A stretch of DNA of 64,000 bases from Gammaproteobacteria bacterium (GTDB taxonomy: Bacteria > Pseudomonadota > Gammaproteobacteria > Pseudomonadales > JADFDG01), in contig JADFDG010000016.1 in assembly GCA_018262975.1 (NCBI GenBank), positions 1 to 64,000 of the forward strand, read 5' to 3'. Positions 37,597 to 47,236 of the stretch are shown here, piece after piece. How positions within the stretch are numbered: position 1 is the stretch's first letter; each line of letters begins with the position of its first letter. Made by a program: the position numbers and the translations under genes. The notes under the pieces are model-generated. The model saw nothing but the letters and a program-made list of their open reading frames with translations. It searched no databases and had not been told where the DNA came from.

Positions 37597-38667
37597 CTAC
37601 GGTGCCGCGCCTGCGGATGTTCCGGCCACTTTTGTGGGCTGCGCCCGTAACCACCGCCCCACCGTATCGTGGGTTTCCCGGCAGACCTGCCGGTTGCACG
37701 CGCCGCGCAGCTCCCGCGCACACCAGCCCCCCATGCCATCCTTGCCCACATAGAGCGTTGCGCGTTCCGGGCGATGCACGCGGTAAACATAGCCGTGCCC
37801 TTCAATGATCCGCTGCGCGTAGGTAGCCACGCAGTGGTGCATCAGCTTGCTTTCGCAGCGCAACTCGGCCAGCGAGGTGATGGGCTCGATGTTGTCGTTG
37901 CCCGGTATCGGAGGGTCCGGCCACGGCCTGTTCTCGAGTTCGCTGTCGGAGGACTCGGTCCAGAGATGACCGTTCACCTCGATGACGCGCTGGTGGACGC
38001 GCTGAATGTCCTCGAGTGTCCGGCAGCGTTCCAGGTGTTGCACGAGCGTCGCGCAGATCGCGGCTTGGCCGGGTTCGTTGCGCACCCACGGCCCCCCGAA
38101 ATCAACCAGCCGCAGGGTTTCGGTGATTTCCTCGATCACGCGCCGCACGTAAGGCTTGCCCCAGTATCCGGCCAGTTCCTCAACGCCCGGAAACTCACCG
38201 CGGCGGTTGCGCGCTTGCGGGTCGTGTTCCATCACGGCGTCCAGCGTGTGGGTGGCTGCAGCCCGGCGCTCGGAACGCACGCGGGAGAGCAGGCCGAGGT
38301 GAGGCCGCCGGCTGTGTCGTGCCCAGGGCGGCAGTGGCTGCCTTACCAGCGCTCGCAGTACCTGTTCAGCCTCCGCGTCGAGGTCGTGGTACGCCATGCG
38401 ACGCAGGAAGCGCTCGGTGGATGCGGATGCGTCGCAGCCCAGTGCGGCGAGCAGGTCCACCCGCGGCAGTCTGGCCAGTGCGTTCAACTGAGCAACGGTC
38501 ACGCCAGGTTGCCGGCCGAAGCGTACCAGCAGGAAGAAGAGCATGGCGTTGCCGCCGGCGAGTTCGGCGGTCCAGCGGTCGCCATCCACCAACTGGCGGG
38601 CGATGCGGCGATCGGTGCTGGCGATGGCGTGAAGTACCGGTAATGGTGCGGGACGTGACTTGTCCAT
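37597..38667 (-). CDS. PcfJ-like domain protein (copy 2)
   Basis: 'CESKLMHHCVATYAQRIIEGHGYVYRVHRPERATLYVGKDGMGGWCARELRGACN' parallels copy 1. Confidence 0.75.
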   Translation of the reverse strand: MDKSRPAPLPVLHAIASTDRRIARQLVDGDRWTAELAGGNAMLFFLLVRFGRQPGVTVAQLNALARLPRVDLLAALGCDASASTERFLRRMAYHDLDAEAEQVLRALVRQPLPPWARHSRRPHLGLLSRVRSERRAAATHTLDAVMEHDPQARNRRGEFPGVEELAGYWGKPYVRRVIEEITETLRLVDFGGPWVRNEPGQAAICATLVQHLERCRTLEDIQRVHQRVIEVNGHLWTESSDSELENRPWPDPPIPGNDNIEPITSLAELRCESKLMHHCVATYAQRIIEGHGYVYRVHRPERATLYVGKDGMGGWCARELRGACNRQVCRETHDTVGRWLRAQPTKVAGTSAGAAP

Positions 38668-38768
38668 CCAGACTCCTTGTTGGCTGGTGGACATTCTTGC
38701 CGGCGCGTGCGCCATTACGTGTCGGAGGCGACTGGAATACTTGCCAGCCTGTTCAAAAGGGAGGCTTA

Positions 38769-39158
38769 TTGCCTGTGAGCTGGTACTGGTTGCGCGTTGC
38801 GTCACGCCGGGAATTGCTGGATGCCCATGCGGCCGGACGCAGTGTGCTCGCGTCGCCGGCCTGGCACCGGCTCGACCTGGTTGCTTCGCCTGGCGTGATT
38901 GCCAACCTGCAATCGCTTGCGGTGAGCCTGTTGTCAGGACAGTGGGTGGCCGGCGGGCTGGTGGGTGAGGGTGAATGTGCCGCGGTACTCGAGTACGTCC
39001 AGCAGGCCTATGAAAGCGCCGATGAATGCGCGGATGCCGCGCGCCTGAGCGAGTGGCTGGTGATGCATTTCGATGTCGATGAACCCTTGGTCATCGACTT
39101 TTACGAGCCGGCCCTGCACCCGGGCGAGGAGTTCGGGTGGACGCAGCCATTTGACTGA
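38769..39158 (+). CDS. hypothetical protein (TTG or GTG start)
   Basis: 'SWYWLRVASRRELLDAHAAGRSVLASPAWHRLDLV...' open frame; TTG 38769 or GTG 38775. Confidence 0.45.
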   Translation: MPVSWYWLRVASRRELLDAHAAGRSVLASPAWHRLDLVASPGVIANLQSLAVSLLSGQWVAGGLVGEGECAAVLEYVQQAYESADECADAARLSEWLVMHFDVDEPLVIDFYEPALHPGEEFGWTQPFD

Positions 39159-39174
39159 CGGTGAAACACGTCAT

Positions 39175-39199
39175 AGGCGGGCATGGCCGGCTCCCTACA
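39175..39199 (-). repeat. degenerate REP-like remnant
   Basis: AGGCGGGCATGGCCGGCTCCCTACA resembles TCGGGGGCATGGCCCCCTCGCTACA. Confidence 0.5.
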
Positions 39200-39245
39200 G
39201 GAAGGCAATGGGGGCACTTTGCCGTGATGGTGCTGGTTTGCGGGA

Positions 39246-39995
39246 CTACTTCTCCGCCAACCCCACCACTACCTCGCGCGTCACGCGGATGTCCTCGCCG
39301 GAGATGTCCAGGGTGTCCCAGCTCGCGCGCACGACGATCGTGCCCTGGCCTTGCTCGCGCAGGACCTTGAGCGTCCCGGCCGTGCGGTCGGCGCCGCGGC
39401 GATCGCCATCGACCCACTGCGTGCCCTCGTGGAAGAACAGGTCGTGCGTGACGCCGAGGCGCTGCAGTTCGTCGAGACCGCGGCGCACGTCGGGACCGTT
39501 GGTGGCGTGGGCGATGAGCGGGGCGCGCAGCTGGCGGGTGGACCATTCCACCTCGCCACGCTCGTCGGTGTCCTCGTCCACGCCGATCACCTCGCGCAGG
39601 CTGGCAAGCGTGTCGGCCCAGCGCAGTTCGGCGCCCAGTTCGCGGCGGGCCTGCCGGCGTTCGGCGGCAGTGTCGCGCGGCCGGGTGGGCTGCACGTCGG
39701 CGTCGGCCAGCACCATGTAGCCGAACTCCTCCTCGTCTGTACCGCCTTCCTGCTGGCAGAAGCGCTTCCAGAGGTCGGGGGCGTTGCGCAGGGTGTGGCT
39801 GTCCCACTCGAGGGTCAGCATCTGCTTGCCGTCGGGCAGGTCCTCGATCTCGGAGACGATGCCCACCCAGCCGGCCAGGGACACGTCGTCCCACCAGCCG
39901 CCCTTGCTGTTCACGTACTCGATGTCCGGGTCGTCGACGCCACGGCGTACCTTCACGGCGTCGCCGATGTCGTACTGGGGCTGCTGGTCGGTCAT
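39246..39995 (-). CDS. hypothetical protein
   Basis: 250-aa ORF MTDQQPQYDIGDAVKVRRGVDDPDIEYVNSKGGWWDDVSLAGWVG. Confidence 0.65.
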   Translation of the reverse strand: MTDQQPQYDIGDAVKVRRGVDDPDIEYVNSKGGWWDDVSLAGWVGIVSEIEDLPDGKQMLTLEWDSHTLRNAPDLWKRFCQQEGGTDEEEFGYMVLADADVQPTRPRDTAAERRQARRELGAELRWADTLASLREVIGVDEDTDERGEVEWSTRQLRAPLIAHATNGPDVRRGLDELQRLGVTHDLFFHEGTQWVDGDRRGADRTAGTLKVLREQGQGTIVVRASWDTLDISGEDIRVTREVVVGLAEK

Positions 39996-40153
39996 GGCAG
40001 GTGCCTCCGGGTGGGGAGCGAGGGGCTCCGGGGAGGCTATGGTGGGGTTGGGGAGGGACGGGATGTGTCGTGCGTGGACAAGCCCAGCCCGTCGGGGCAT
40101 CCCACGGCCTTCAGGCCGACCTGCTGAAGCCGAGTCGTGATGGGTATTCGGAG

Positions 40154-41170
40154 TCAGGGCGCTATTCGACCGTTCTGGACTATGTAGTTGCGCACGGCCT
40201 TCCCGCTCTCTGCGTCCATGCCGAACATGGTGCTCATAAATACGTAGTTGGTGCCGGTGACCTGCTTGATCTCGGCAGCAGACATGGGAGGATTCACGCG
40301 CTGGAAACGATTGAGTTTCATGGCGTATTCCTCGTCAGCATCTTCGGGGTTGCCTTGATAGGGGAGCTTCATAATCTTGCCGTCTGCCTCGCCAAACGCG
40401 ACGATGCCAACACCTGACTGGTACAAGAAGACGACGTCGCCTTTCTGCAAGCGTTCGATCTTGTACTTCCACGGGTCGTAGTACGCCGCAGCCTTACCTT
40501 CAGACAGCATCGCGTGGTGGTCGACTTCGCTGTTGCCGATGTTGGTATTGAGGATGTAATAGCCCTCGGAATAGTCCTCGTAGGGGTTGTCGGTGACCCT
40601 GAACGGAGACATTTCCAGAAGCATCTCGTCCGTCCCGCCGGCATAGATCCTGTAAACCCATGGGCGAGTATCCAAGCCTGCTTGCCGCCAGTACTGGATA
40701 ACTTCACGAGTCTTGCGGTCAATGCCATTCGTCATTACGACGAAGATCTGCTTCCGGTTGTAGTTGGCTTCGCTGAGCTCCACCCCAAACTTGGCCTTAT
40801 GCGCTGCCTTGAGCTCGTGAGACTGCCCAAAGGAGCGGCGATAGATTCGATCAAGGTCGGCATAACTTGAGCCGCCAAAGATCTGGCCGTACCTGAGGAC
40901 CTGTAGCAGATTTGAACTGTCGGCCTCCCATGCCTTCAGTTCGAAGATAAACAGGTCTCCGTCCCGGTTGAGGGCCATCAAATCAGGCTCTTCCTGCCAG
41001 TGGCGCGATTGCATGAGTAGCAACAGCTCATCTTCGGGAAATAGCCGGTCCATGGTCTTGAACAGAACGTCCTGCAGGCCGCGCTCATCAAAGCCGAAAT
41101 CTTGAAGGCGCTTTGCGCGACGCTTTTCAGCTTGGCCAGACTTGGTGTTCACATTCAGTAGCATGATCAA
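40154..41170 (-). CDS. PD-(D/E)XK nuclease-like protein with C-terminal EVE/PUA-like region
   Basis: 'EEPDLMALNRDGDLFIFELKAW' nuclease motif; C-terminal 'KYKIERLQKGDVVFLYQSGVGIVAFGEA'. Confidence 0.65.
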   Translation of the reverse strand: MIMLLNVNTKSGQAEKRRAKRLQDFGFDERGLQDVLFKTMDRLFPEDELLLLMQSRHWQEEPDLMALNRDGDLFIFELKAWEADSSNLLQVLRYGQIFGGSSYADLDRIYRRSFGQSHELKAAHKAKFGVELSEANYNRKQIFVVMTNGIDRKTREVIQYWRQAGLDTRPWVYRIYAGGTDEMLLEMSPFRVTDNPYEDYSEGYYILNTNIGNSEVDHHAMLSEGKAAAYYDPWKYKIERLQKGDVVFLYQSGVGIVAFGEADGKIMKLPYQGNPEDADEEYAMKLNRFQRVNPPMSAAEIKQVTGTNYVFMSTMFGMDAESGKAVRNYIVQNGRIAP

Positions 41171-41201
41171 CTCCAGTGAGGACTAAGCTTCATCCGCCGG
41201 G

Positions 41202-42281
41202 TCAGAACCAGCCGTAGCTGCGTGTCGCCGTCGATCCCCACGTACCAAGAGCCTTTGACTTGGCAATCACCTCGGCGGCTTCACTCTCGCGCTCGATAGA
41301 AAGCTTGAGTCTGCCCATTTGGGTAACGCGGATTACCAAGACGCCTTTGTGGGACCTCTTTGCCCATGCCGCACGTGGAACCTCCAGGCCGACATTCAGT
41401 CGCCACATGTTGTTGGCGCCGTACCATCCAAAGGCCAGATTGCGAGTGGTGTCGTCCTGGCATATAAACGCCAGGTCCTTCTGTGCCGTCCTCTTGGTTC
41501 CGGTCAGGTTTGCCAGCCGCTCGCCAACAGCCTTCGGAAACTCAACCTGATACTGCCCGTCATTGCCCGTATGGGACTCCAGGCCAACCCAGATCGTCTT
41601 TGCCCGTTCTGAGCTGAGGGCTGGGTTCTTCGGGGTGAAGGTCCTCGACTTCTTGCGCTTTTTGCCAGAAGCTCCGCCCGAGCTGACAGTATCCTGATCA
41701 CCCCCAGTTGTGCTCACGTCATCGATGTTGGACAAATCCTCGAGGGTCCGTCGCTGCATGATCTCCGTGAACTTGTCTTCATAGGTCGATATTGCTGATT
41801 GCGTTGCCTTGTCGGACAGTGCCCAGAGTGTTGAAAACGCGTTCGCTGACTGCTTGACGATCGATGTATCTTCAGTCGTCAGGCCGACCTCAAGATTCTT
41901 GCGCAAACCATTGCCAGTGAAATTTGCGGATCCGAGATATGCAACAGATGGGGTCTTGATGGCGCCTGCTGAGGTAAATGCGGATCCTGCAACCATCATT
42001 TTCGGGTGGAAAATGTACTTGCCGTGCGTCGCTAGCCGAACATTCCACCCGGCATCGACGAGCAATCGGATGGCTTGCGGATGGCTTACCCAGCCAGAAA
42101 GTCCGATCACGATTCTCTTTTCGCCACGGCTCTTCTTGAACAGATTCATCAGGGCAAGAGCGCCATCCCGGGTAACGTAGGCGGAGGCAATGGCCAGTGC
42201 GCCGTGCTTCTTGCTGACAACGGCGCTCCGGAAGTGATCCTCAAAAGTGTCGTGAATCCCACTGATAACTACGGAAGACAT
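41202..42281 (-). CDS. phospholipase D-like nuclease domain protein
   Basis: 'GKYIFHPKMMVAGSAF...YLGSANFTGNGLRKNLEVGL' (HxK...GSANF). Confidence 0.75.
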   Translation of the reverse strand: MSSVVISGIHDTFEDHFRSAVVSKKHGALAIASAYVTRDGALALMNLFKKSRGEKRIVIGLSGWVSHPQAIRLLVDAGWNVRLATHGKYIFHPKMMVAGSAFTSAGAIKTPSVAYLGSANFTGNGLRKNLEVGLTTEDTSIVKQSANAFSTLWALSDKATQSAISTYEDKFTEIMQRRTLEDLSNIDDVSTTGGDQDTVSSGGASGKKRKKSRTFTPKNPALSSERAKTIWVGLESHTGNDGQYQVEFPKAVGERLANLTGTKRTAQKDLAFICQDDTTRNLAFGWYGANNMWRLNVGLEVPRAAWAKRSHKGVLVIRVTQMGRLKLSIERESEAAEVIAKSKALGTWGSTATRSYGWF

Positions 42282-42296
42282 GGTTCAACTCCTTCC

Positions 42297-44237
42297 TTAG
42301 ATTGAAATGACGCGGGGTATTCCTGCCTGCTCAAGCGCCAAGGTCAAATTCGCCTTTGCGACATCGTCTCTAAATGCTGAGTCCAGGAATACAACACAGG
42401 TCTCTACTGCGGCGTCGTTCTCGTTCCGCCAGCGAATGATTTCGCCGGAGATTGCATCAGTTTCTGCAGGGTCTATGGGTGCTTCGAGGCAGGCAATCAG
42501 CACGCCATTCGCCACGTTGAATACGGTCTTGCCGCCGCAATCCCTGCTTTCCACGCGCGTTGTCAGGGGAATCCCGAGCTTAAGCAGGAGCTCACTGAGA
42601 ATATCGTCTTTGGAGCGGCCTTCGACGATAGGCGTTGAATGGTCAAGGAGCGACGCAGCGATATCCTTTGCGACCGGATTCCAGGCCTTGATGTTGCTGG
42701 TGTCGAGTCGATAGGCCTTGAAGCCCCAGTCGCGCCCTGGGGTCGAATCCCGCGCACGCATATGCCCGGATGCCAGCTTCAGGCGCTCCCGAGTCAGCGC
42801 GGCAATGCTCAAGGGCAGTCCATGGGACTGCAGGTATCGGGCGGCAACGTCGTGTTCCTTGTCATGCGGGTCTATGGGCTCTGGAAGCTGGACAAGGATG
42901 AAGCGCCGGTTGTGACCGTCCTCCAGATTCTTCTGCCAGACTGCGTGTCCTGTCGTTCCGGAGCCGGCAAAGAAATCCAGGACAATGTCATTTTCCTGCG
43001 TGCAACTACCGATGAGATACTTCAGCAGGCTGATTGGTTTCGGGTACTTGAACACGGCGGCGCCGAACAGCTCCCGAATTTCGGTCGTCGCATTCTCGTT
43101 TGTGCCTACGCCAACGTTCTCGTCAATCAGGTTGGGCAGCGCCTCGCGGCCATAGCTGGCCTTTTCGTAGCTTGGCAAGAGGCGACGCGTCGATATGCGG
43201 ACCATCACGCCGTTCGCCATCTGTTCTTCGAGGTATGCCTGGCTCCAGCGGAACCTTGCCTTAAGGCGGACAGGCCTGATGAATTGCCCGGCCTTTACCT
43301 CGGTCTGCTCGAGCAGCTCGACACTGTAGCTGTCTGAACCATACATCCCGGGTTCGAGAACGCCGTCTTCAATGCCGGTTGCCAGGCCTGCTGGAAACTC
43401 CAGCACAGAAATCGCATTGGGCTGGTTGAGCAGCGTGTTCGCGCTTTGGGCTGGCTTCTCAATACCCAGTAGTGGTCGGGCTGTGCGCTGCCTTTCATAG
43501 CAAAGCACGTACTCGGTGACTGTCTTGGTCTTGACAGACAGTGCGGCAGGTGTCCTGGTGCGTACCCAGGAAAACAGTTCAACGAAATTCTCTTCCCCGA
43601 AAATCTCGTCGCAAATCGCCTTGAGATTCGAAAGCTCTCCCTGGTCGATGCTGATGAATATCACACCATCCGGATGCAGCAGCGAGCGTGCCAGACGCAG
43701 TCGCGGGTACATCATGTTGAGCCAGTTTGTATGAAACCGGCCGCTCTTGTCAGTGTTGGTGTCGATCCGGGCGCCATCCTCGGTCTGCCCGGTCAGCCTG
43801 AGATAGTTGTGCAGATTATCCGAATAGTCGTCCGGATAGACGAAGTCCTTGCCGGTGTTATATGGCGGATCGATGTAGATCAGCTTGATCTTTGAGCTGT
43901 ACGCCTTCTGCAGAAGCTTCAGGACCTCAAGGTTGTCGCCATCGATAACGAGGTTTTCAGACGTTTCAGAGTCCAGGCCGTGGTTGGTCAGTGGACGCAG
44001 GGTGCCGGTCGATGGGGTCAGCGCGAGGCGGCGGGCATTCCTTTTCCCGTGCCAGTTAAGGCCGAAGCGTTCTTCTGCCTGGTCCGTCGCCAGCCCCAGG
44101 GATGCGCGCAGGGCATCGATGTCGAGCTGACCATCGGCCAACGCCTCCGGAAAGCGGTCGCGAAGCCACTGAGCATTCTCGGCAACAAGATCAGCCGACA
44201 GGGACTCGGGATCATTCAGGTTGATCCGTTGGATCAT
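42297..44237 (-). CDS. type III restriction-modification DNA methyltransferase Mod (copy 1)
   Basis: Motif IV DPPYNTGKDFVYPD preceding motif I DFFAGSGTTGHAV (beta-class order). Confidence 0.9.
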   Translation of the reverse strand: MIQRINLNDPESLSADLVAENAQWLRDRFPEALADGQLDIDALRASLGLATDQAEERFGLNWHGKRNARRLALTPSTGTLRPLTNHGLDSETSENLVIDGDNLEVLKLLQKAYSSKIKLIYIDPPYNTGKDFVYPDDYSDNLHNYLRLTGQTEDGARIDTNTDKSGRFHTNWLNMMYPRLRLARSLLHPDGVIFISIDQGELSNLKAICDEIFGEENFVELFSWVRTRTPAALSVKTKTVTEYVLCYERQRTARPLLGIEKPAQSANTLLNQPNAISVLEFPAGLATGIEDGVLEPGMYGSDSYSVELLEQTEVKAGQFIRPVRLKARFRWSQAYLEEQMANGVMVRISTRRLLPSYEKASYGREALPNLIDENVGVGTNENATTEIRELFGAAVFKYPKPISLLKYLIGSCTQENDIVLDFFAGSGTTGHAVWQKNLEDGHNRRFILVQLPEPIDPHDKEHDVAARYLQSHGLPLSIAALTRERLKLASGHMRARDSTPGRDWGFKAYRLDTSNIKAWNPVAKDIAASLLDHSTPIVEGRSKDDILSELLLKLGIPLTTRVESRDCGGKTVFNVANGVLIACLEAPIDPAETDAISGEIIRWRNENDAAVETCVVFLDSAFRDDVAKANLTLALEQAGIPRVISI

Positions 44238-44247
44238 GCTGTAAACC

Positions 44248-47235
44248 TCAAACGTGCTTCATCAGGTCGGCGGTATCTGTCGCGACCACGTATCGTGCTG
44301 GATTCTCGCCAATGGACAGGGCTTCAAAATGTGCACGTCCGCAGGCGATCCTTGCTGCTTCCTTGGTTCGCAGGTCCTGTACCAGCAGGCTACCCTTGGT
44401 TTCCACTACGAAGTAGAGACGCTCCTCGCCTTCCTTCTCAACCAGTACGGCCCAGTCCGGGTTGTAGGTGCCGAGTGGGGTAGGGATCTTGAACCAGTCC
44501 GGCAGCTTGGCGTACACCTTCACGGCGCTGTTGGCTTCCAGTTCCTCCGCGAACTTGCGCTCGATGCCACCGGAGTCGTAAACGACGTGCTCGTACACGC
44601 ACTTTTCCACGGCGAGCATGTTGGACAGATAGCCGGAAAGCTCCTTCTCGACAAAGAGTTCCTGAGCCCAGTAGGCGTGGTCGCCGATACGCTGGTACTT
44701 GATGCCATCGACCAGCGCCAGGCGCCGGGCGGCATTGATGGCGTCCGCGGCCTGTTCGATGAACTGTTGGGGGTTGCGCCGGAAGTCATCCAGACGTCCG
44801 CACTCCAGCAGGATCTTCACCAGACTGCGGCGGGTCAGCTGAGTTTTGTCCTGCAGGTCGGTTAGTACGTCCGGCAGCTCGATGGCATCGTCATTCAGCG
44901 TCACGGGAGCATCGGTCCTGGCAGTTCCGGCCTCCACGCCACCACGTCCGATCGCGAGGTCGGCCTTGCGCCAGGAGAGGCGGGTACGGTTGATCGGTGG
45001 CGAGTGACGAATGGCGTCGATGCAATCGCGGATAAGCTTGTCGTTGTCGAAGTTGACCCGATAGGTGGTGTGGTGCTTGATGCGGTCCCACAGGGCCTTG
45101 AACTCGGCACTCTGCAGTCGCGCTTCGCGCGTATGAACCACCTTGCGCTCGTCGGCGTTGCGAACCTCGAGGCGGCCGGCGACCTTGCGCAGCAGTTCGC
45201 GAACCTGCGGCAGCAGGTCCTTGTACTGGTCGGGCAGGGACAGCGTGTTGTTCTTCATGGCGGCACGCAGGCTGTCCTGGACCCGCCCGGCTGCATCGAC
45301 GAGCTGTTGGTCCTTGAGGTAGTTCCAGATCGCCTCCGAACCCTGGGCGCCCAGTGCGTGGGCAGTGCTTTGAGCATCGCGGGTCTGGATGGCGGCAAAC
45401 AGGTGCTTCTCGACGATGCCAAAGCGGATGCCGGTATCTGCCTCGATTTCCTTCTGCAGGTTCTCGGCAAACTTCTCGTAGCTCTCGGTGGCAATAACCG
45501 TCAGCGTATTGATATCCGTCCCACGTACCCGTTCGCCGTTCTGGTTGACGCACAGGCGCAGGCCGCGGCCAATGGTCTGGCGCCGCTTGCGCTCGGTATT
45601 CATGTCGCGCAGGACGCAGATCTGGAAGACGTTCGGGTTGTCCCAGCCTTCGCCGAGTGCGGAGTGCGAGAAGATGAACTTCAACTTTGTGTCGAAGCTC
45701 AGCAGGGCCTCCTTCTCCCGCATGATCAGGTTGAAGGCGCGTTCGGCATTCTCGCGCCCGGAAGCATTTCCTTCATCGGTATCGGTCAGTCGGCCGCGCT
45801 TGTCGATGGAAAAGTAGCCCTCGTGCACGGCAGGGGCTTCTACCGACAGGTCAATCTCTTCAAAGAGGCTCTTGTACTCCGGTAGCTTGGCAGCGCGCTG
45901 GTACTCCTCCTCAAAGATCCGGGCCAGCCGGCCCTTGGTGGCATTGCCGTCATCGTCGTACTGGCGGTAGTCGTGTACGGACTTGATGAAGAACAGGCTG
46001 AGCACCTTGATGCCCTGAGGCCCGCGCAGCTTCTCCTTTTCGAGGTGCTCCTTGATGGTGCGGCGAATCATCTGGCGGTCCAGCTCGTCCGGGTTGACGC
46101 CGCCATGCACATCGCCGGGGCGCATCATGAGCTCGCCGCCCGGGTAACGGAGCTCCATGAGCTGTTCTGCACGTGACGCGCGCAGATCGCCAACGCGGTA
46201 TTCGGCGTAGATGGCACGGTTGGTTTCCTGTTCGAGCAGGTCGCCGGACTGGACCTCGATTTCGACCGGCTCAGGCCCGTTGCCACGGTCGCGGTGAACA
46301 ATGATCCGGGCGCGGATGGCGCCGCGCTTGTTGGTGACGGATACCAGCTCCACGTAGGGCTTGTTGAAATTGCCGTCGATGCTGGCCGAGGCGACCTCGA
46401 TCTGCTTGACCAGGCGGCGCTCGTAAGCATCTACCGCGTCCAGGCGGTAGACCATGTGGTGCTTCGGGTTGGGCACGTGCGTTGCCGAATAGCGCAGGGT
46501 GCAGAGCGGATTCATTTCGTCCAGGGCCTTTTTGCCCTGGCCTTCCAGGCCGCCGTCAACGGATTGCGGCTCGTCCACGATGACGATGGGGCGGGTCGCC
46601 TTGATCAGGTCAATGGGGCGCTCGCCGCCGGTCTTCTCGGAGTCCTTGTAGAGGTTGTTGACGTCCTTCTTGTTGATGGCGCCGACGGTGACCACCATGA
46701 TCTGGATGTTGGGGCTGGTGGCAAAGTTGCGCACCTTGCCGAGCTCGGACGAGTCGTAGACGAAGTACTCGAACGGCACGTTGGCGTACAGGCTGCGCAG
46801 GTGGTCGTTCGTCATGTCGATGGTCTTGTACACGCCCTCCTTGATGGCAACGGAAGGGACAACGATGACGAACTTGGTGAACCCGTAGCGACGGTTCAGT
46901 TCGAATATGGTGCGCAGGTAGACGTAGGTCTTGCCGGTCCCGGTCTCCATTTCGATGGTGAAGTCGCCGGACGCCAGGGTGTCTGATGGCCGCAAGCCGT
47001 TCTCCAGCTGGATGGCCTGCAGGTTTTCCAGGATCTGGTCGTCCAGCAAGGACAGCCGGTTGCCGATACCCAGGCTGCCTTCGGCGAAGGCATCCATCTG
47101 TGGGCCACCGGTGTTGTGGGTGACCGTGAACTCGGTGCGGCAGATCTCCTGCCCGCGAAACAGGCCGCACACCGACTCGATGGCGGCCTGCTGGTAGTCG
47201 AGGCTGGACTCGAAGTGGATCTTCATCGTGGCCAC
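44248..47235 (-). CDS. type III restriction endonuclease subunit Res (DEAD/DEAH helicase + PD-(D/E)XK)
   Basis: METGTGKTYVYLRTI, VDEPQSV, SALGEGWDNPNVFQICVLRD; C-terminal 'YNPDWAVLVEKEGEERLYFVVETKG'. Confidence 0.92.
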   Translation of the reverse strand: MATMKIHFESSLDYQQAAIESVCGLFRGQEICRTEFTVTHNTGGPQMDAFAEGSLGIGNRLSLLDDQILENLQAIQLENGLRPSDTLASGDFTIEMETGTGKTYVYLRTIFELNRRYGFTKFVIVVPSVAIKEGVYKTIDMTNDHLRSLYANVPFEYFVYDSSELGKVRNFATSPNIQIMVVTVGAINKKDVNNLYKDSEKTGGERPIDLIKATRPIVIVDEPQSVDGGLEGQGKKALDEMNPLCTLRYSATHVPNPKHHMVYRLDAVDAYERRLVKQIEVASASIDGNFNKPYVELVSVTNKRGAIRARIIVHRDRGNGPEPVEIEVQSGDLLEQETNRAIYAEYRVGDLRASRAEQLMELRYPGGELMMRPGDVHGGVNPDELDRQMIRRTIKEHLEKEKLRGPQGIKVLSLFFIKSVHDYRQYDDDGNATKGRLARIFEEEYQRAAKLPEYKSLFEEIDLSVEAPAVHEGYFSIDKRGRLTDTDEGNASGRENAERAFNLIMREKEALLSFDTKLKFIFSHSALGEGWDNPNVFQICVLRDMNTERKRRQTIGRGLRLCVNQNGERVRGTDINTLTVIATESYEKFAENLQKEIEADTGIRFGIVEKHLFAAIQTRDAQSTAHALGAQGSEAIWNYLKDQQLVDAAGRVQDSLRAAMKNNTLSLPDQYKDLLPQVRELLRKVAGRLEVRNADERKVVHTREARLQSAEFKALWDRIKHHTTYRVNFDNDKLIRDCIDAIRHSPPINRTRLSWRKADLAIGRGGVEAGTARTDAPVTLNDDAIELPDVLTDLQDKTQLTRRSLVKILLECGRLDDFRRNPQQFIEQAADAINAARRLALVDGIKYQRIGDHAYWAQELFVEKELSGYLSNMLAVEKCVYEHVVYDSGGIERKFAEELEANSAVKVYAKLPDWFKIPTPLGTYNPDWAVLVEKEGEERLYFVVETKGSLLVQDLRTKEAARIACGRAHFEALSIGENPARYVVATDTADLMKHV

Positions 47236-47236
47236 C

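Noticed and set aside
45004-45885. Plus-strand ORF of 293 aa opposite res
   Set aside because: Shadow frame of a well-supported type III Res gene.
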